A DNA stretch of 64,000 bases from Datisca glomerata (GCA_003255025.1 QANY01000261.1:1977551-2041550); one strand, 5' to 3'. Positions 48,398 to 62,070 are shown, counted from the stretch's first letter. The notes: a model not told the origin generated them from the letters alone. A program made the numbers and translations.

Positions 48398-49384
48398 CAC
48401 TACAAGAAAAATAATATATTGTGTAGCCAACCGTCGCAACACGGAAACCATCCCACAAGGCCTAAAATTGCGACGGTTAAATGTAACCGTCGCAATCGCT
48501 TTAAATAATGCAACAAAACGCTATATTTTGATGCATTTTTTAATTTTCAATGGCGACGGTACCATCGCATTAGAATGTAAGGTTGTGAGTTGGAGGCTCA
48601 ATGTGCACGGGAGTCTGAGTTGAAGGCTCAATGTGCTCGAGTGTCTATGTTGATGGCTGAATGTTCAGAGATCGTGCTCAACTCAACTTACTTATAAAAT
48701 TTATGCAGCGCTCCCGTAGAGGGTAGGGTAGAGTTTTATGCCTTGAACTTGATCTGATACTTGTGAAATACTTTGTTATTCTGTATCTTTTCATACTTTA
48801 GTTAATTTGTATTGATAATATAATATTTTGAATATCTTTTTGAATTAAGGGTCAACGTTTGATAATTTATGTAACTTGTAAATGTGTAGGATGAATACTA
48901 CTATGATTGTTATGGATGGCTATTAAAATTATTATATATGCAGGAATTTTTGGGAATAGGTCAAAATGCAAAAGGCAGTTGAAAAATGATTCATTTCGTG
49001 ATGGTTCAGAATCGTCGCTAAAGTGTTCATAGGAGGATTTTACGACGGTTTATCACCCGTCATGATTTGAAGAATCAACGACGATTAGTGAAACTATCGT
49101 TAAAGAAATGAAATAGCAACGACTATCGAACCGTCGCTAGAAACTTATTGGAAAAGAGTGTAATTCAGCAATGGTTACCGCTAGCCGTCGCTATAACATG
49201 TATAACAATGAAAAACAACCACCACCGTTATGAACAAATCATTGTAATAGCCCATGTTTTAGTGACATTTTCTGACTGTTCAAATAACGTTGCAATATGT
49301 AATGCGATGGTGGTTGACACGATGGTTTACAAATCGTCACTACAAGTCATAAAATCACCGCGGTTGGTCTGTTTTCTTGTAGTG
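48398..49384. mobile_element. Non-autonomous CACTA (En/Spm) transposon, 987 bp
   Basis: The ends are CACTACAAGAAAAATAA and, inverted, CACTACAAGAAAACAGA, the classic CACTA terminus. The three bases on each side are ACA (48395-48397 and 49385-49387), a perfect 3-bp target duplication. Many GCGACGGT/ACCGTCGC motifs crowd both subterminal regions, including the 12-bp-armed palindrome TTGCGACGGTTA at 48468-48479 with its mate at 48484-48495. In this superfamily such motifs bind the element's own DNA-binding protein. No transposase remains beyond a possible coiled fragment at 48584. Confidence 0.93.
48584..48682 (+). pseudogene. Short repeat-coded fragment inside the CACTA element
   Basis: Three 30-nt units read CELEAQCARE, SELKAQCARV and SMLMAECSEI in frame, a pattern of regular 10-residue helical repeats. 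It could be the tail of a captured transposase or host reading frame. There is no start codon or domain match, so the origin is not known. Confidence 0.35.
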
Positions 49385-49446
49385 ACAATATATCAACAAG
49401 TATGGACAATGTTGCAAAATGCAAAGTTGTGCTCAAGGGAATAACA

Positions 49447-50155
49447 TATATTTTGCTGTTGTGGTGTCACTAGAGGTGTTCATGCCAAAAATCTCAACTG
49501 TAAGAATGTGTGCTATACCCTTGGTGATTAGAAATTCTCTCAGCCTGAAAATCTACAAAACATAAACTAATAACCCAAAGAATGAGTAGAACCGAGGGGT
49601 GGTTTCCTCCTAAGGGCCTCCGATGCCTAAGTCAATATCCTGGTAGAAATTTGGCAGAGTTTTCCTAAGGGGAGAGTTGCTTACCTTCTCCTAGCGTAGG
49701 TGGAGTATTTATACCTAGATCCTCACGGGAGGAAGCGTGTAGAAAAAACATCAGAAGTGTATGGGGGAAGCCTTCCATGACATGACAACTATCCTTAATT
49801 GGATGGATATGATGCGGCCTTTAATGCCGTTGTTCCCCGAGCTAACATAAAATGATGGTTATTAAATATTAAGGTGTCTTTGAAGTGACTGAACGGGTCT
49901 AATCTGACGCCCATCATGACAATTGAACTCGTTGGGCGTTCAGGCCTAATGGGAGGGCGTCGTGTGGAATGTTGCTTTCAGTAGATAATGATGATGCTGA
50001 CGCTGAGAGTTAACCGAGCTCTTATCGTGGGCTTTATTCTTACTGTCATTCATCTGATCAGGTTGGTGTAACCCGAGCTTCCTAAGAGCTGACCATGGAA
50101 GGTCGGCTTCCTCTTTCTGGGTGGTCAGGCCTTCAAGCCTTCTCCTAGCGTAAGC
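49447..50155 (-). mobile_element. Ty3/gypsy-like LTR fragment interrupted by element D
   Basis: On the - strand there is a TATA box (TATAAATA, 49706-49713) and, further on, TTGACTTAGGCATCGGAGGC (about 49618-49637), the conserved initiator-region motif of plant gypsy LTRs. The sequence is clearly more GC-rich than its surroundings. Copia element D begins at 50156, so D inserted in or beside this LTR. The other half was not identified after 59754. Confidence 0.55.
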
Positions 50156-52042
50156 TGTCAGATCGGGCTTTAAAAATTGATGAAAAATTAATGAAACACG
50201 AATGGTTTGTGGGCGGAATATTAAAAATTTTTTAAAATAAATATTTAATCATACTAAATATAAAATCATACAATGATCATACATATTTAGATAAACGTAT
50301 CGAGAAGAGATAGAAACAATTTTTTCATTTTCTTGTAATGGAGAATTTCTGAATTGACGGGATCTAATTTATTGTCTCGCGTTGCTCGTTCTTGAGATTC
50401 GTATAACTTCAATCGATCTTCACACCAATAATCAATCATAGGGTTTAAAGTATGTCTCGCAAAGATATTGTCAGGAATAGAGTGTGGACTCTCTAAATAA
50501 CTGGGGAAGAAAAAATAATTTTTCTTCTTCCTCACTACGATTTCGGTGGCAACAAGGGAGGGGGAGAGAGAAATTTTTTTTTTTTTTGCTTTGAATAATT
50601 ACACACTGTGGTTATGTTAAGCTTAGGTTATGGATGCAACCCTATTGCAACTCCTCATATAATCATTCTGAAATTTACACATATACACCCCTATATTGTA
50701 AAATGCCAAAATTCACCATTTCCATGCACTACTCTTTGCGATTTTTACATCTCATTTAGAGCCAATACAATGTCCAAATTCACCAATCTAAATTAATAAA
50801 TTAAATTGATCCCCATCAATTAATTAATTAATTTTATTTACTAATTATCTAATAATTAGAAAATAATAAATTAATTAATTTGAACATTAATTTTGCTCTT
50901 CACTAATTTGGTCTGACACCAATCACATATGAGTTCGGGAAGTGTATCTTAGTCCAAAACACGTTTTTGATACAACTGATATTGTTTCTCATTCTAGTCC
51001 TTATGAGCTACTCCTGAGAACATATGGACCCACATGAATAAATCTATGAGATTCAAATACCCCGCTAATTTTTTTCATAAATTCCTGACCTATTTAAACC
51101 TGACATCGTACGACCCCACTATAGGTCCAATGCCGAATCAACTCTCGATTTATGCGCGTTATATTTTATGTTCGTGCAAATAAACATATTTATTTCACGG
51201 TTCAAAGAATATTTTACGATGTTACCCTTCGTGAATATTAGTTACAAGAGATGGATGTAAAATTATCATTTTACCCCTCTAGTTATTATTTTCTTAACTC
51301 CTTTATTGACTATGAATAAGAAAGACATATTAGTGAAGTGTCATGTATAGTTCATAATGTCTTATTCAATGACTCATGTCATCGAGTACCATGCCCGATT
51401 TATTTATTTACACACTCGTCAATAAGAATTGTTGCTATTGTAATCGTACCATAAATTTCATATCCGTGAATCATGCAACTCCAACATAATTGAATCACGA
51501 TCCTAACAGCCGATGTATTGTCCGACAATTCGAACTCACTCATTTGGCGTATCCAAGATCGTAAGTAACTAAGTCAAGTTTTGTATTCACCTCAATATTA
51601 AGGTAATCATAAAAATATCCTTAATGTGTAACTATTAGATTTAGAGCTAGATAAATGACTTTTTTCTAAACTAATTTGTTATATGTCTATTCAACATGTT
51701 CCATAACATGTCTAGGTCAACCGTTAGAGCCTCCACTCCCATGCTCCAAGACCGGCATCTTTTGGTTCAACCTAACAGTCGTAATCAGACTCGATCACCC
51801 AGTCGATCCTAAGACTAAGATAACATTCTAAACTATTTCAAAAGAGTTTGTCTAGAAGACCCCTCTATCTTTACTCTTCTTATATTGATAATAGTTATAG
51901 GATTTAGGTAAATTATAAACACACTTTAATTAAAGAAAAACTTTCACTTATTCATAAAATTCAGTAATACATAAATGTCAGAGAAATAACTAAATACTCA
52001 TAAATAGTTATCACACCCTGCTTTATAGACACACTTCCAACA
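50156..52042 (-). repeat. 3' LTR of copia element D
   Basis: Starts TGTTGGAAGTGTG on the - strand at 52042 and ends CTGACA at 50156. Collinear with 57729-59749. Confidence 0.9.
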
Positions 52043-52058
52043 AACTTTCACTTGGACT
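52043..52058 (-). other. Polypurine tract of element D
   Basis: AGTCCAAGTGAAAGTT on the - strand, directly before the 3' LTR start. Confidence 0.65.
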
Positions 52059-52079
52059 AAAGTAGGCGTGTACAATCTC

Positions 52080-55000
52080 GTATCTCCATGCCCTCTAGAT
52101 GACCATAAAAGTATTGCTTAAAGTTTTCGTGAATGGATCTGCCATGTTGTTGACCGTTGATATGAGCGTCACTACAAAATCTCCACGCTGAACAATATCT
52201 CTGATGATGTGATAATTTTGCTCTATGTGTTTGGATATTTATGGCTCCTCGGTTCCTTCAAGTTTGCTACAGCCCCACTATTATCACAATAAAGTGTCAC
52301 GGGCTTGTCAGCATCTAGAATGACTTCCAGAGTCTTGAGGAACTTTCTAAGCCAGACAACCTCATTTACAGGTTCACAAATTGTCACATACTCAGCTTCC
52401 ATGATAGAATCAACGATGTAATATTGATTGATACTTCTTCATACTACTGCTCCACTATTTAGGATAACACCGATCCTAAAGTAGACCTTCTAGAATCCTT
52501 GTCTGCTAGGAAATCGATGTCGCTATAACCTACCATATTCAAGTCAATAGCTTAATACACAAGCATGTAGTTTCTCATTCTTCTAAGATACTTGAGGATA
52601 TTCATGAAGAAATTCCAATACTCAAGTCCAATATTAGATTAGAAATGATTAACCACGCCCATGACGTAGCAAATATCTGACCTTGTGCAAAGCATCGTAT
52701 ACGTGAGACTTCTTACGATTGAGGCATAGAAAATCTTTCTCATGTCTTTATCTTCTTTAGGAGTCTTGGGAGACTGCTCCTTGAGAGGATGACTCCATTC
52801 CTAAAGGAAAGATATCCCTTCTTAGAGTTTTACATATCGAAATGATCTATCACCTTATTAATATAAGATGCTTGAGACAATACCAATTGTATATTCTTCC
52901 TGTCTTAAAAGATCTGGATACCTAAGAGAAAGGCACATTCTCCAAGATCATTCATATCAAATTGTTTTGCAAGCCAAATCTTGACATTAGACAATTTTCC
53001 TACATGATTTCCAATGAGTAGAATATCGTCCATGTAAAATACCAGAAAAATCACATTCCTTTCATGCATCAGCTTATACACACATGGTTCATCCACTAAA
53101 TGTTCAAAACCAAAGTTTTTGACAGTTTCATCGAATCTGATATTCAAGGATCGGGACCCTTGCTTAAGTCCGTAAATGGACTTCAGTAGCTCACAAACCT
53201 TACCCTCTTGGCCTTTCTCCATGAACCCGTTTGGTTGAGTCATATGAATGCGCTTTTCAAGATTTTTATTTAGAAAAGCAGTCTTGACTTCTATCTGCAG
53301 ATTTCATAACCGAGGGTAGCAGCAATGGATATGAGGATTCATATGGACTTAAGCATAGCCACCGACGAGAAGGTTTCTTCATAGTCAATGCCTTCCTTTT
53401 AGGTGTAGCCCTTAGCTATTAGCTTAGCTTTGAATGTCTTCACATTTTAATCTAGATCTATTTTTTTTCTTATAAATACAATTACACCCTATAGGTTTTA
53501 CCCTTTCAGGAGGATCTACAAGCTTCTAGACTCAGTTAGAGTACATCGATTGTATCTCGACATTCATGGCTTCTTGCCATAGGTTTACTTTAGGATCAAC
53601 CATGACCTGTGAGTAGGAAATAAGTTCATCATGATCCTTATATGAGACTAATGTCAAGGAATCTGTATAAGATATTTACTTGTCTGGTTTTCTCACAACC
53701 CTCCTACTACGTCGAAGCTTTGTAGGCTCTGGCTCCTACTACGGTTCTTCTATTATTGAATCAGGAACAAGTCCTGATTGATGAGTCGGTGTCGTCCCAC
53801 TCAATAATTCTTCTAGGACGTGTGCTACTCGACTTCACACTTATTATATATTCCTCCTCAAGAAAATACGCATTCGTGCTCACGATTGTTTTCTTGTCGG
53901 CTGAAATATAAAAGACGTATCCCTTCATTCTCTTGGGATATCCTAAAAATATGCATAGTTTCGATCGTATGGCCAACTTGCCTGTCTTCGGTCTTAGTAC
54001 ATGTTTCGGGCATCCCCATATCCTAAGGTGGCTTACAGACGACTTTCATCCACTCCACTTTTCATATAGTGTACTAGGCACCGTCTTTGATGAAACTTGG
54101 TTCAGAATATACGTCGCTGTTTTCAAGACATATCAACAGAACGAATCTAAAAGGGATGAGTAACTCATCATGGATCTAACCATATCTATCAGAGTTCGAT
54201 TCCTTTTCTCTAACACACCATTATGTTCTCGAATGTCAGGTGCTATAAGTTGAGAAAGAATACATTCTTCCTTAAGAAGCCTTCGAACTCTCCTAGCAAG
54301 TACTCTCCACCACGATCAGATCATAGTGTTTCGATTTGTTTCTCTAACTGCTTCTCAACCATTGCCTTGTACTCTTTGAACTTTTCAAAGGATTCAAACT
54401 TTTGGCACATTAGATAAACATGTCCAAAACACGAGTAGTCATCTATGAATGTTACAAAATATTCATAACCTCCTCTTGTTTGGATATTCAATGACCCACA
54501 TACAACATTATGTACGAGTTTGAGGCACTGAGTGGCTCTTTCACCCTTCGCTGAAAATGGTCTCTTAGTCATTTTACCTTCTATGCAGGATTCGCATGTG
54601 GGTATTGATCTCACACGTAAAGTTTGCAATGGACCATCATTTGCAAGTCTTTTTTCTAGGCTAATGTGACCAAGACGCAAGTGCCACAAGTAGGTTAGAT
54701 TGATTGAGTCAGACTTCAACCTTTTACTATCTCTTTGAAAATCAGTATTTACTTCAATGTCACATATAATTGGAACTTTTGGATTTACATAGAATAAGTT
54801 ATTTATCAACCATGCGGTAGTAATTAAGTAATCATTTCTAAAAATATCAATATATTTATCAATGAAGTTCATAGTGAATCATTTCTCAATTAAACTAGCT
54901 ACTGAAATAAGGGTTTTCCCAAAAATTGGAATATAATAAACATCTCGTAAAATAAAACAAAAAACTATCAAATGACAATTTAATAGTTCCAACTGTTACA

Positions 55001-56010
55001 ACCGATATTAGTGCTCCATTCTCCCAACGAAAGCTGAACTCACCCTCGTCAAGCCTTCTGATTTTCCTGAACCCCTGCAGAGAACAACATATATGGTTAG
55101 TGGCTTCAGAGTCTACAATCACGAAAAAGTAGAGTCAGCCACATAACAAGCCTTGGTAACAAGTATTGTACCTTTAGATTTCAACTACTTGAGATAATTT
55201 GAACAGTTGTGTTTCCAATGGCCAGTGATTCCACAATAATGACATTTATCTTACGACTTGTTCACTTTTGCAGTGCCCTTGCCTTTCGCCGCTTTCAAGT
55301 TCTGCTTCTTAGATTTCTTTGGACCGCTCTTGTATTTCTTGTTGGCGTCAGATGTGGAAGGCTTACTTTCAGTAAAGTTTACATCTTCATACTTCCTTTT
55401 GCCCTTCAGAAATAGGGTCTCAACAGCTTGCAACTTGTTCATAAGCTCTGAAAGCGAGTACCTCAACTTATTCATCAAATAATTAAGTTTGAAATTCTCA
55501 AAAAGTGTCTGGTAGGGACTCAAGGATCATATCAAATTGAGTCTCGCCATCTACTTCAACACCTATGATCTCCATCTCATTCAGATAATTTATGATCAGC
55601 ATCATGTGTTCTCTAATAGAAGTTCCAAGTTTTATCGGGCAGTTCATGAAGTTTCACAGAACAACCTGTTTGGCTTGACGACCCTGATCCCCGAACATTT
55701 CGGTGATGTTCAACATTATACCAGTGATGATTTTCATGTTTTGATGATGTTGTTGTAACACATTGCTAACAGATGCCAAGATGTAACACCTAGAAATCTC
55801 ATCAAAACACACTCAAGAAGCATAAGCATCCTTTTCGTCTTGAGTCGATTCAACAATAATTTCAACGGGACAAAGGGTTGTGAGCACAAACTTGTGCTTT
55901 TCCACCGTCAATATGATATCAAGATTACGTTTCCTATGCACGTAATCTTCACCAGTAAGTTTGTTCGTATATAAGATAGTTGAGAGTGGGGATAATGACA
56001 CATTTATTGA
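52080..56010 (-). pseudogene. Broken gag-pol polyprotein of copia element D
   Basis: Read on -. Gag begins near 56001 (NKLTGEDYVHRKRNLDIIL). The CCHC knuckle CHYCGITGHWKHNC is at about 55210-55255. Protease and pre-integrase region lie at 54895-55122, where the catalytic DSGAT reads DSEAT. The integrase zinc region lies at 54560-54700, with core and C-terminal parts at 53760-54480. Reverse transcriptase at 52905-53560 holds YGLKQGSRS and an intact active site FYMDDILLIG. RNase H remnants lie at 52080-52480. Several frameshifts and stops separate these parts, so no full protein can be made. Confidence 0.9.
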
Positions 56011-57713
56011 ATAAAATAAGTAAAGCAGTGTAAATAATTAGTTAATCATTTAGAAAAGTATGATGCATGATGTTCTGATAGTTGTCTCATCTAAGGACAA
56101 TGCCCAAGCTACCTCCTATCACATCGAGATTATTCTCATTTGGTTAACGATTCTCAAGATGTCACAACATCTAGCTTAACCAATCACCAATGATTTTGAT
56201 CACCTTAGCCCCATTGACTAGCTCCAATGAGAGATTCCAATGTACTTCGGTCTAAGTGTTTAACCAACACATCGACTTTAAAGGTTTTTATGATCTAACA
56301 GTTCGTCTAAGAACGGTCTTGCCTCACCACTTTCTTTACAAGCTTTAGCTTTTCAAGTAACTCGATGATTCAAAGCCACACGATTGTCAAGTTTCTCCCA
56401 TTAAAGAGAGGAATGCTAGGGAAGCTCTAAACCATTACTCGTGCCACGACCAAGTTTGCGTGGGGACCTTGGGAACGTTTCAACGTAAACGATCATCCCA
56501 CTTAGTTTTGAAAAAAATGGATTTTTCTTTGTTTTTTCAAAAACCATAACTCTTTATAAATTTGAAATAAGTTTTAAAAACTATAAACTTGTATAAAATT
56601 TAAATCACAATTTAAAAATTATAACTTTTATAAAATTCACATTGTATTTAAATTATAACCCATTATAAATTTAAACTATAATGATGCATGTACATGTTAC
56701 ATGACATTTTGATATTGACATATCCATATTTCTATATTTCATGTTATACGATGATACAAGATTAATAATAAATCATACATTCAAAATTAACTTCTTTATG
56801 ACTCATTTCTAATTACAATCCATAAAAGAATAATAAGTAAATTACAATAATTTAAATACTAGTCTTCATGGCATTTGTAATTGTCTCATTCTCCTTCAGG
56901 AAGTCTCACCTCTTAGTAACTCTACACTAAGGCCCAATCCCATTCTCAAAATTTAAATTTAAATTTAAAATATAATTTTTTAACAATTTTTACTTTGATA
57001 AATAAATTACCAAGTAAATTAATCAAATGATTTATTTTTAAAATAATTTATAAAATAAGTTCTAATTAATTAGTGTTGAAAAATTACTGAATTAAGTAAA
57101 AATAAATTTTAGGGATTGGATTGGGCTTAGAACCAAATTCCAAATCCCTGTGAATTATTTAGCCAAGCAACCATTGCTCAGTCCAACACCTCAGTAGGTT
57201 TAGTAAGTCCACGCCATCCCAAGGCCCAACATGGTCTTGTGCACACTAGGGTTTCCAAAATCTTATGGTTTTCTAAACCCAAAAATTTCCAAAACCTCAA
57301 GGTTTTTTAAACCCAAAAGTTTCTAAAATCTCAAAGTTTCCAAAACCCTATGGTTTCCTAAACCATAATTAGGAAACCTACGGCGATGGGCAGCGTGGGG
57401 GAGCAGGCTACGGCGCGGCATGGCGCGATGGTGAATGACGATAATGAATGGTGACTTTTCTTACGACGACGGATTTACATAGAATTTAAAGCTACAACTT
57501 TTACAAAAATCAAATTACATCAAATCTTACGCCTTAATTTCGATGTACGTCAATTCTAAATTGAAAATAAACACCTATAGACGATCGATCGAGATCTATT
57601 CATAAAACACATTCAAACATGCTTTGAATCTACAATACAAAAATATATACCAATATCACAAATATCCATACATACATAATTTTAATCACTAAATATGTAG
57701 AATCAAGAACTCA
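56011..57713 (-). other. Untranslated leader of element D
   Basis: No coding conserved. Around 57240-57370 there are several TTTCCAAAACCCTA-like direct repeats, followed by a GC-rich patch at about 57375-57430. Confidence 0.6.
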
Positions 57714-57727
57714 AGGATCTGATATCA
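57714..57727 (-). promoter_or_regulatory. Primer-binding site of element D
   Basis: TGATATCAGATCC on the - strand beside the LTR end CTGACA. It differs from the tRNA-iMet site TGGTATCAGAGCC at two positions. Confidence 0.75.
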
Positions 57728-57728
57728 T

Positions 57729-59749
57729 TGTCAGATTGAGTTTTAAAATGAGATGAGAAATTAAAGAACCACGAATGGTTCGTGGGCGGAATATCAATTT
57801 TTTTAAAACAAATATATAATAATATCAAATATAAAAACAAAAATGATCATAAATATTTAGATAAGCGTATCGAGAGATGATAGAAATAATTTTAATATTT
57901 TCTTATAATGGAGAATTTCTAAATTGACGGGATCCAATTAATTGTCTTGCGTTGCTCGTTCTTGAGATGCGTGGAACTTCAACAGATCTACAGGCCAACA
58001 ACCACTCGTAGGATTCAGAAGTAAGCCTCACAAGGATATTGTTAGGAATAGAGTGTTGACTCTCTAAACATCTAATGAGAAAAAATAATTTTTCTTCTTC
58101 CATAATATGATTTTGGTGGCAACAATGGAGGGGGGAGAGAGAACTTTTTTCTTGTTCTGAATAATCACACACCGTAATTATGTTAAGCTTAGGTTAGGGA
58201 TGCAATCCTGTTGCAATCCCTTATATATTAATTATGAAATTTACATATATACCCCTATATTGTAAATTGCCAAAATTCACCATCTCCCTGCACTGCTCAC
58301 TCTGATTTTTACATCTCCCTTAGAGTCAATAATGTGTCAAAATTCATCAATCTAAATTGATAAATTAATTGATCACCATCAATTAATTAATTAATTTTGT
58401 TTATTTACTAATTATCTAGTAATTAGAAAATAACAAATTAATTAATTTGAACAGTAATTATGCTCCTCACTAATTTGGTAATGACACTCATCACATATGA
58501 GTTCGGGAAATGTATCTTGGTCCAAAACACATTTTTGGTTCAACTAATGTTGTTTCTCATTCCTGTTTTTATGAGCTACTCCTAAAACTGAATGGACCCA
58601 CTTGAATAAAACTATGAGATTCAAATACCCGACTACTTTACCTCCATAAATTCCTCACCAATTTAATCTCGACATCGTACGATTCCCCTATAGACCGATG
58701 CCAGATCAACTCTCGATTCATACACTCTACATTTGATGTTGGTACAAATAAATATCTTTATTTCACGGTCCACATAATATTTTATGACGTTACCCTTCGT
58801 GAATGTCAGTAACAAGATATGGATATAAAAATGTCATTTTACGCATCTAGTTATTACACACTCATCAATAAAGTATAATGTGATATTGTTACTATTGCAA
58901 TCTTACCACAAATTCTAAATCTGTGAATCACGCAATTCCAACATAATTGAATTACAATCCCAATAGTCGAGATATTGTCCGACAATTCGAACTCACTCAT
59001 TTGGCGTATCAAAGATTGCAAGTAACTAAGTCAAGTTTCGTATTCATCTCAGGATTAAGATAATCATGAAAATACTCTTAAGGTGTAGCAGTTAGATTTA
59101 TAGCTAGATAAACAGTTTTGCTCTAAACTAATTCGTTACTGGTCTATCAAACATGTTCCATAAAATGTACAAGTCAATCTTTAAAGCCTCCACTCCCATT
59201 CCTCAAGACCGGCATCCTTTGGTTCAGCCTAACAGTCGTAATCGGACTCGATTGTCCAGTCGATCCTAAGACTGAGAATAATATTCTGAACTATTTCAAA
59301 AGAGTTTGTCTAAAAGACCCCTATGCATTTATTACTCTTTGTACGTTGATAATAGTTCCATGACTTAAGTAAATTATAAGCACACTTTAATTAAAGAAAA
59401 ACTTTCATTTATTCATAAAATTCAGTAATACATAAATGTCAGAGAAATAACTAAATATTTATAAATAGTTATTACACCTTACTTTATGGACACAATTCGA
59501 TTGTCCAGTCGATCCTAAGACTGAGAATAATATTCTGAACTATTTCAAAAAAGTTTGTCTGAAAGACCCCTATGTCTTTACTCTTTTTACGTTGATAATA
59601 GTTTCATGACTTAAGTAAATTATAAACACACTTTAATTAAAGAAAAACTTTCATTTATTCATAAAATTCAGTAATACATAAATGTCAGAGAAGTAACTAA
59701 ATACTTATAAATAGTTATTACACCTTACTTTATGGACACAATTTTAACA
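57729..59749 (-). repeat. 5' LTR of copia element D
   Basis: Matches 50156-52042. Relative to it, a block is missing near 58856 and a terminal segment is duplicated (59249-59745). Confidence 0.9.
59249..59745. repeat. 249-bp tandem duplication inside the 5' LTR of D
   Basis: CGATTGTCCAGTCGATCCTA starts at 59249 and 59498, and the two units match through ACTTTATGGACACAATT. The 3' LTR has only one copy (about 51796), so the event happened after insertion. Confidence 0.93.
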
Positions 59750-59754
59750 TAAGC

Positions 59755-62060
59755 TTCTCGATGTAGTGTGACACGTGGTGTTACATTACTGGTAGTCAGG
59801 AAATGCCTATAACAAGAGGTATCCTGGATAAACTTAAATATGGCCATGCATTTAGTGGAACAAGTTTGGATCAACTTACAGAATAGTTGCTCAAGAACAT
59901 AGTGAGGATGTCCATGGTTTCAATAGAATGTAAACCGACTCTTCATTTCATTTTTGCACTGTATATGGATGGAAAGGAATGAAAGAGTTTTTTCAGGGAA
60001 AATTAGAGTGAGAGAATGTAGTATTATAGTTTTTTTAATCAAAGTTACATTATAAATTCTTTGTACTAATATTAGTGCAAAGAATTATCATGAATCTAAT
60101 GGTATAATGACAAATTTATTTATAACGTTTTTCTTAAATCTAATGGTTTACAGAGTTGTAATTATTTTGTTAGTTTTTAACTTATAATTTAATTCAATAA
60201 AATTTTTACATGTACCCATAAATTTTTCGTATAACCAATGGTTATAACTGGAAATTGACATATTATAGTTGGATAAAATTAGAAAATTATTAATTATCCT
60301 TTGATGTTATAAGAGTAAATTTGAAAATATATCTAAGTTAGTTGGGAAAAAAATTTCGCATTTTAGCTCATTTATATATAGTTGTTTAATTGTGTTCTTA
60401 CAAGAAACAAATTGTACCCGGGGTATCTAACACCACATATAGTATACAACTTCAATAGTTATAATCAAACTAATAAATATAATTGTTTTGTTAGTAAAAA
60501 AAATTATAGCTGTTATCGGGAAGCCTCTAGTAACTACAAAAAAAACATAATCAATAATTGAATAATACTATGAATAAAAAAATCCAATAAATATAACTAG
60601 CAAAAAGATATAATTTACTATTTTCATCTTAATTAACTATCTACTATAATTCGCTAGTAAATCTAGAAGTTGTCCTACTTAATATTTCTATGGATATTAT
60701 TATAAAAAAACACTGTTTTTTTAACAATCAAAGGTAGCTCCATTTTGATGTAACCATATATATAATCTTAAGATCAACCCTTATGTACTATACACATCTT
60801 ATATTTCTCTTTCATTAGTACATATTACAATGTTTTTAATAAATTTTCTGGGAAAAGTCTACGGTACAGGCCATAAATGTATATTATGGTATCTAAATGT
60901 GTTGAACAATGATGTATCAAAAACACATTTGAGATGTCCATAGTAGAGTCTCCAAATATTTTGGAGGCACCTCAAATTAATATGTTGTTAATTAATATTA
61001 CACTATTCAACGTATTTTAAGTATTTAGAGCACCATACCGACTGATACTACAAACTCTGATCTCGTCTTTCTGATATATGTGTATGTGTTATTCATTCCA
61101 AGTGGCAAAATAGTGTATAGTAATGTGATCGACCAATAGTCTATCAATAAGGACATTGGTTATATTAAAAAAAAAACTCTTCTAATTGGCTATGGTTACA
61201 CTCAATCGTAACAAGGAAAGCTTCCACATCATTGGCTACAGCTTTCAATGCTTATATGCTAGCTCTACATACATGGCAAGAAATCTAGAGGTTGTTTGGA
61301 AGTAATGAAAAAAAATCAAAACTGAAAAAGAGATTTTTAGAACAACGTCGACACAAATTGGGGAACAGGATCAAGAAGATTGTAATGGTTTGTGATTGTG
61401 AGCAAATTGAAGTCGTAAAATTTATCTACAAATGAGGGTTTCAATGCTCTGCAGAAATTAACCATTAGTAGCGACTAAAGAAGTATAAACCCAACTTAGA
61501 CCAAACTATTTCTTATTTTCTCTCATTTTCTTGAGAACCAAACAAGGATTTACTTTAAATAGAAAGCAAATCGGGGCAAATTTTTAATTTTGGGTCTTAC
61601 TTGCTGAAGTGAGATGATTATTTAAGAGGTTACAATTATCAAACTCATAAGAGAATTCAAACTTTCTAACATTGAGATTATTTGGTTAATTAACTCCGTT
61701 AGAGAGAGAAGGAAATGGAGAATTGATTGAAAAAGTTACAGAGTTATAAAATGAAAAAAATGGAGGATTGGTAAACTCCAATAATTAAATTGGATGACTT
61801 GTTTAGATTTGATATTTTTAGATGGTAATTCAAATATGTACTCATTAATCTAAACTTTTAATAAACTAAATAGTTTTTATATGAAAAAATCAACACTAAA
61901 AAAAGTCATTGATGAAACATTTACATAATATTTTATTTAATAAATCACAAAACAATTCTCTGCAATAATCATTTAAATAAATTTTCTTCTACACATCTTT
62001 TAATAATTTTTTTTTTTCTAAAATCGGGTTTTAGAAAATTTTTTATACCAAACAAACCCC
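59755..62060. other. Intergenic upstream of the RNase-like gene
   Basis: AT-rich. No gene seen. A candidate MITE is listed within it. Confidence 0.45.
60857..61050. mobile_element. Candidate MITE with imperfect terminal inverted repeats
   Basis: Left end CGGTACAGGCCATAAATG and, inverted, right end CGGTATGGTGCTCTAAATAC share a pattern. TTGAACAATG and TTGAATAGTG sit at similar depth in each arm. There is no coding sequence, and the target duplication is unclear. Confidence 0.35.
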
Positions 62061-62070
62061 TAGTTTCTTT

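Larger units (their letters stand above)
50156..59749 (-). mobile_element. Ty1/copia LTR retrotransposon D, full-length but decayed
   Basis: Read on -. The 5' LTR is 57729-59749, with a primer-binding site at 57714-57727, gag-pol remnants at 56010-52080, a polypurine tract, and the 3' LTR at 52042-50156. The five bases on both sides are TAAGC (50151-50155 and 59750-59754), a perfect target duplication, so both ends are original. The LTRs differ by many substitutions, a ~140-bp deletion and a 249-bp duplication, which suggests an old insertion. It is a different family from A/B and C. Confidence 0.93.
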
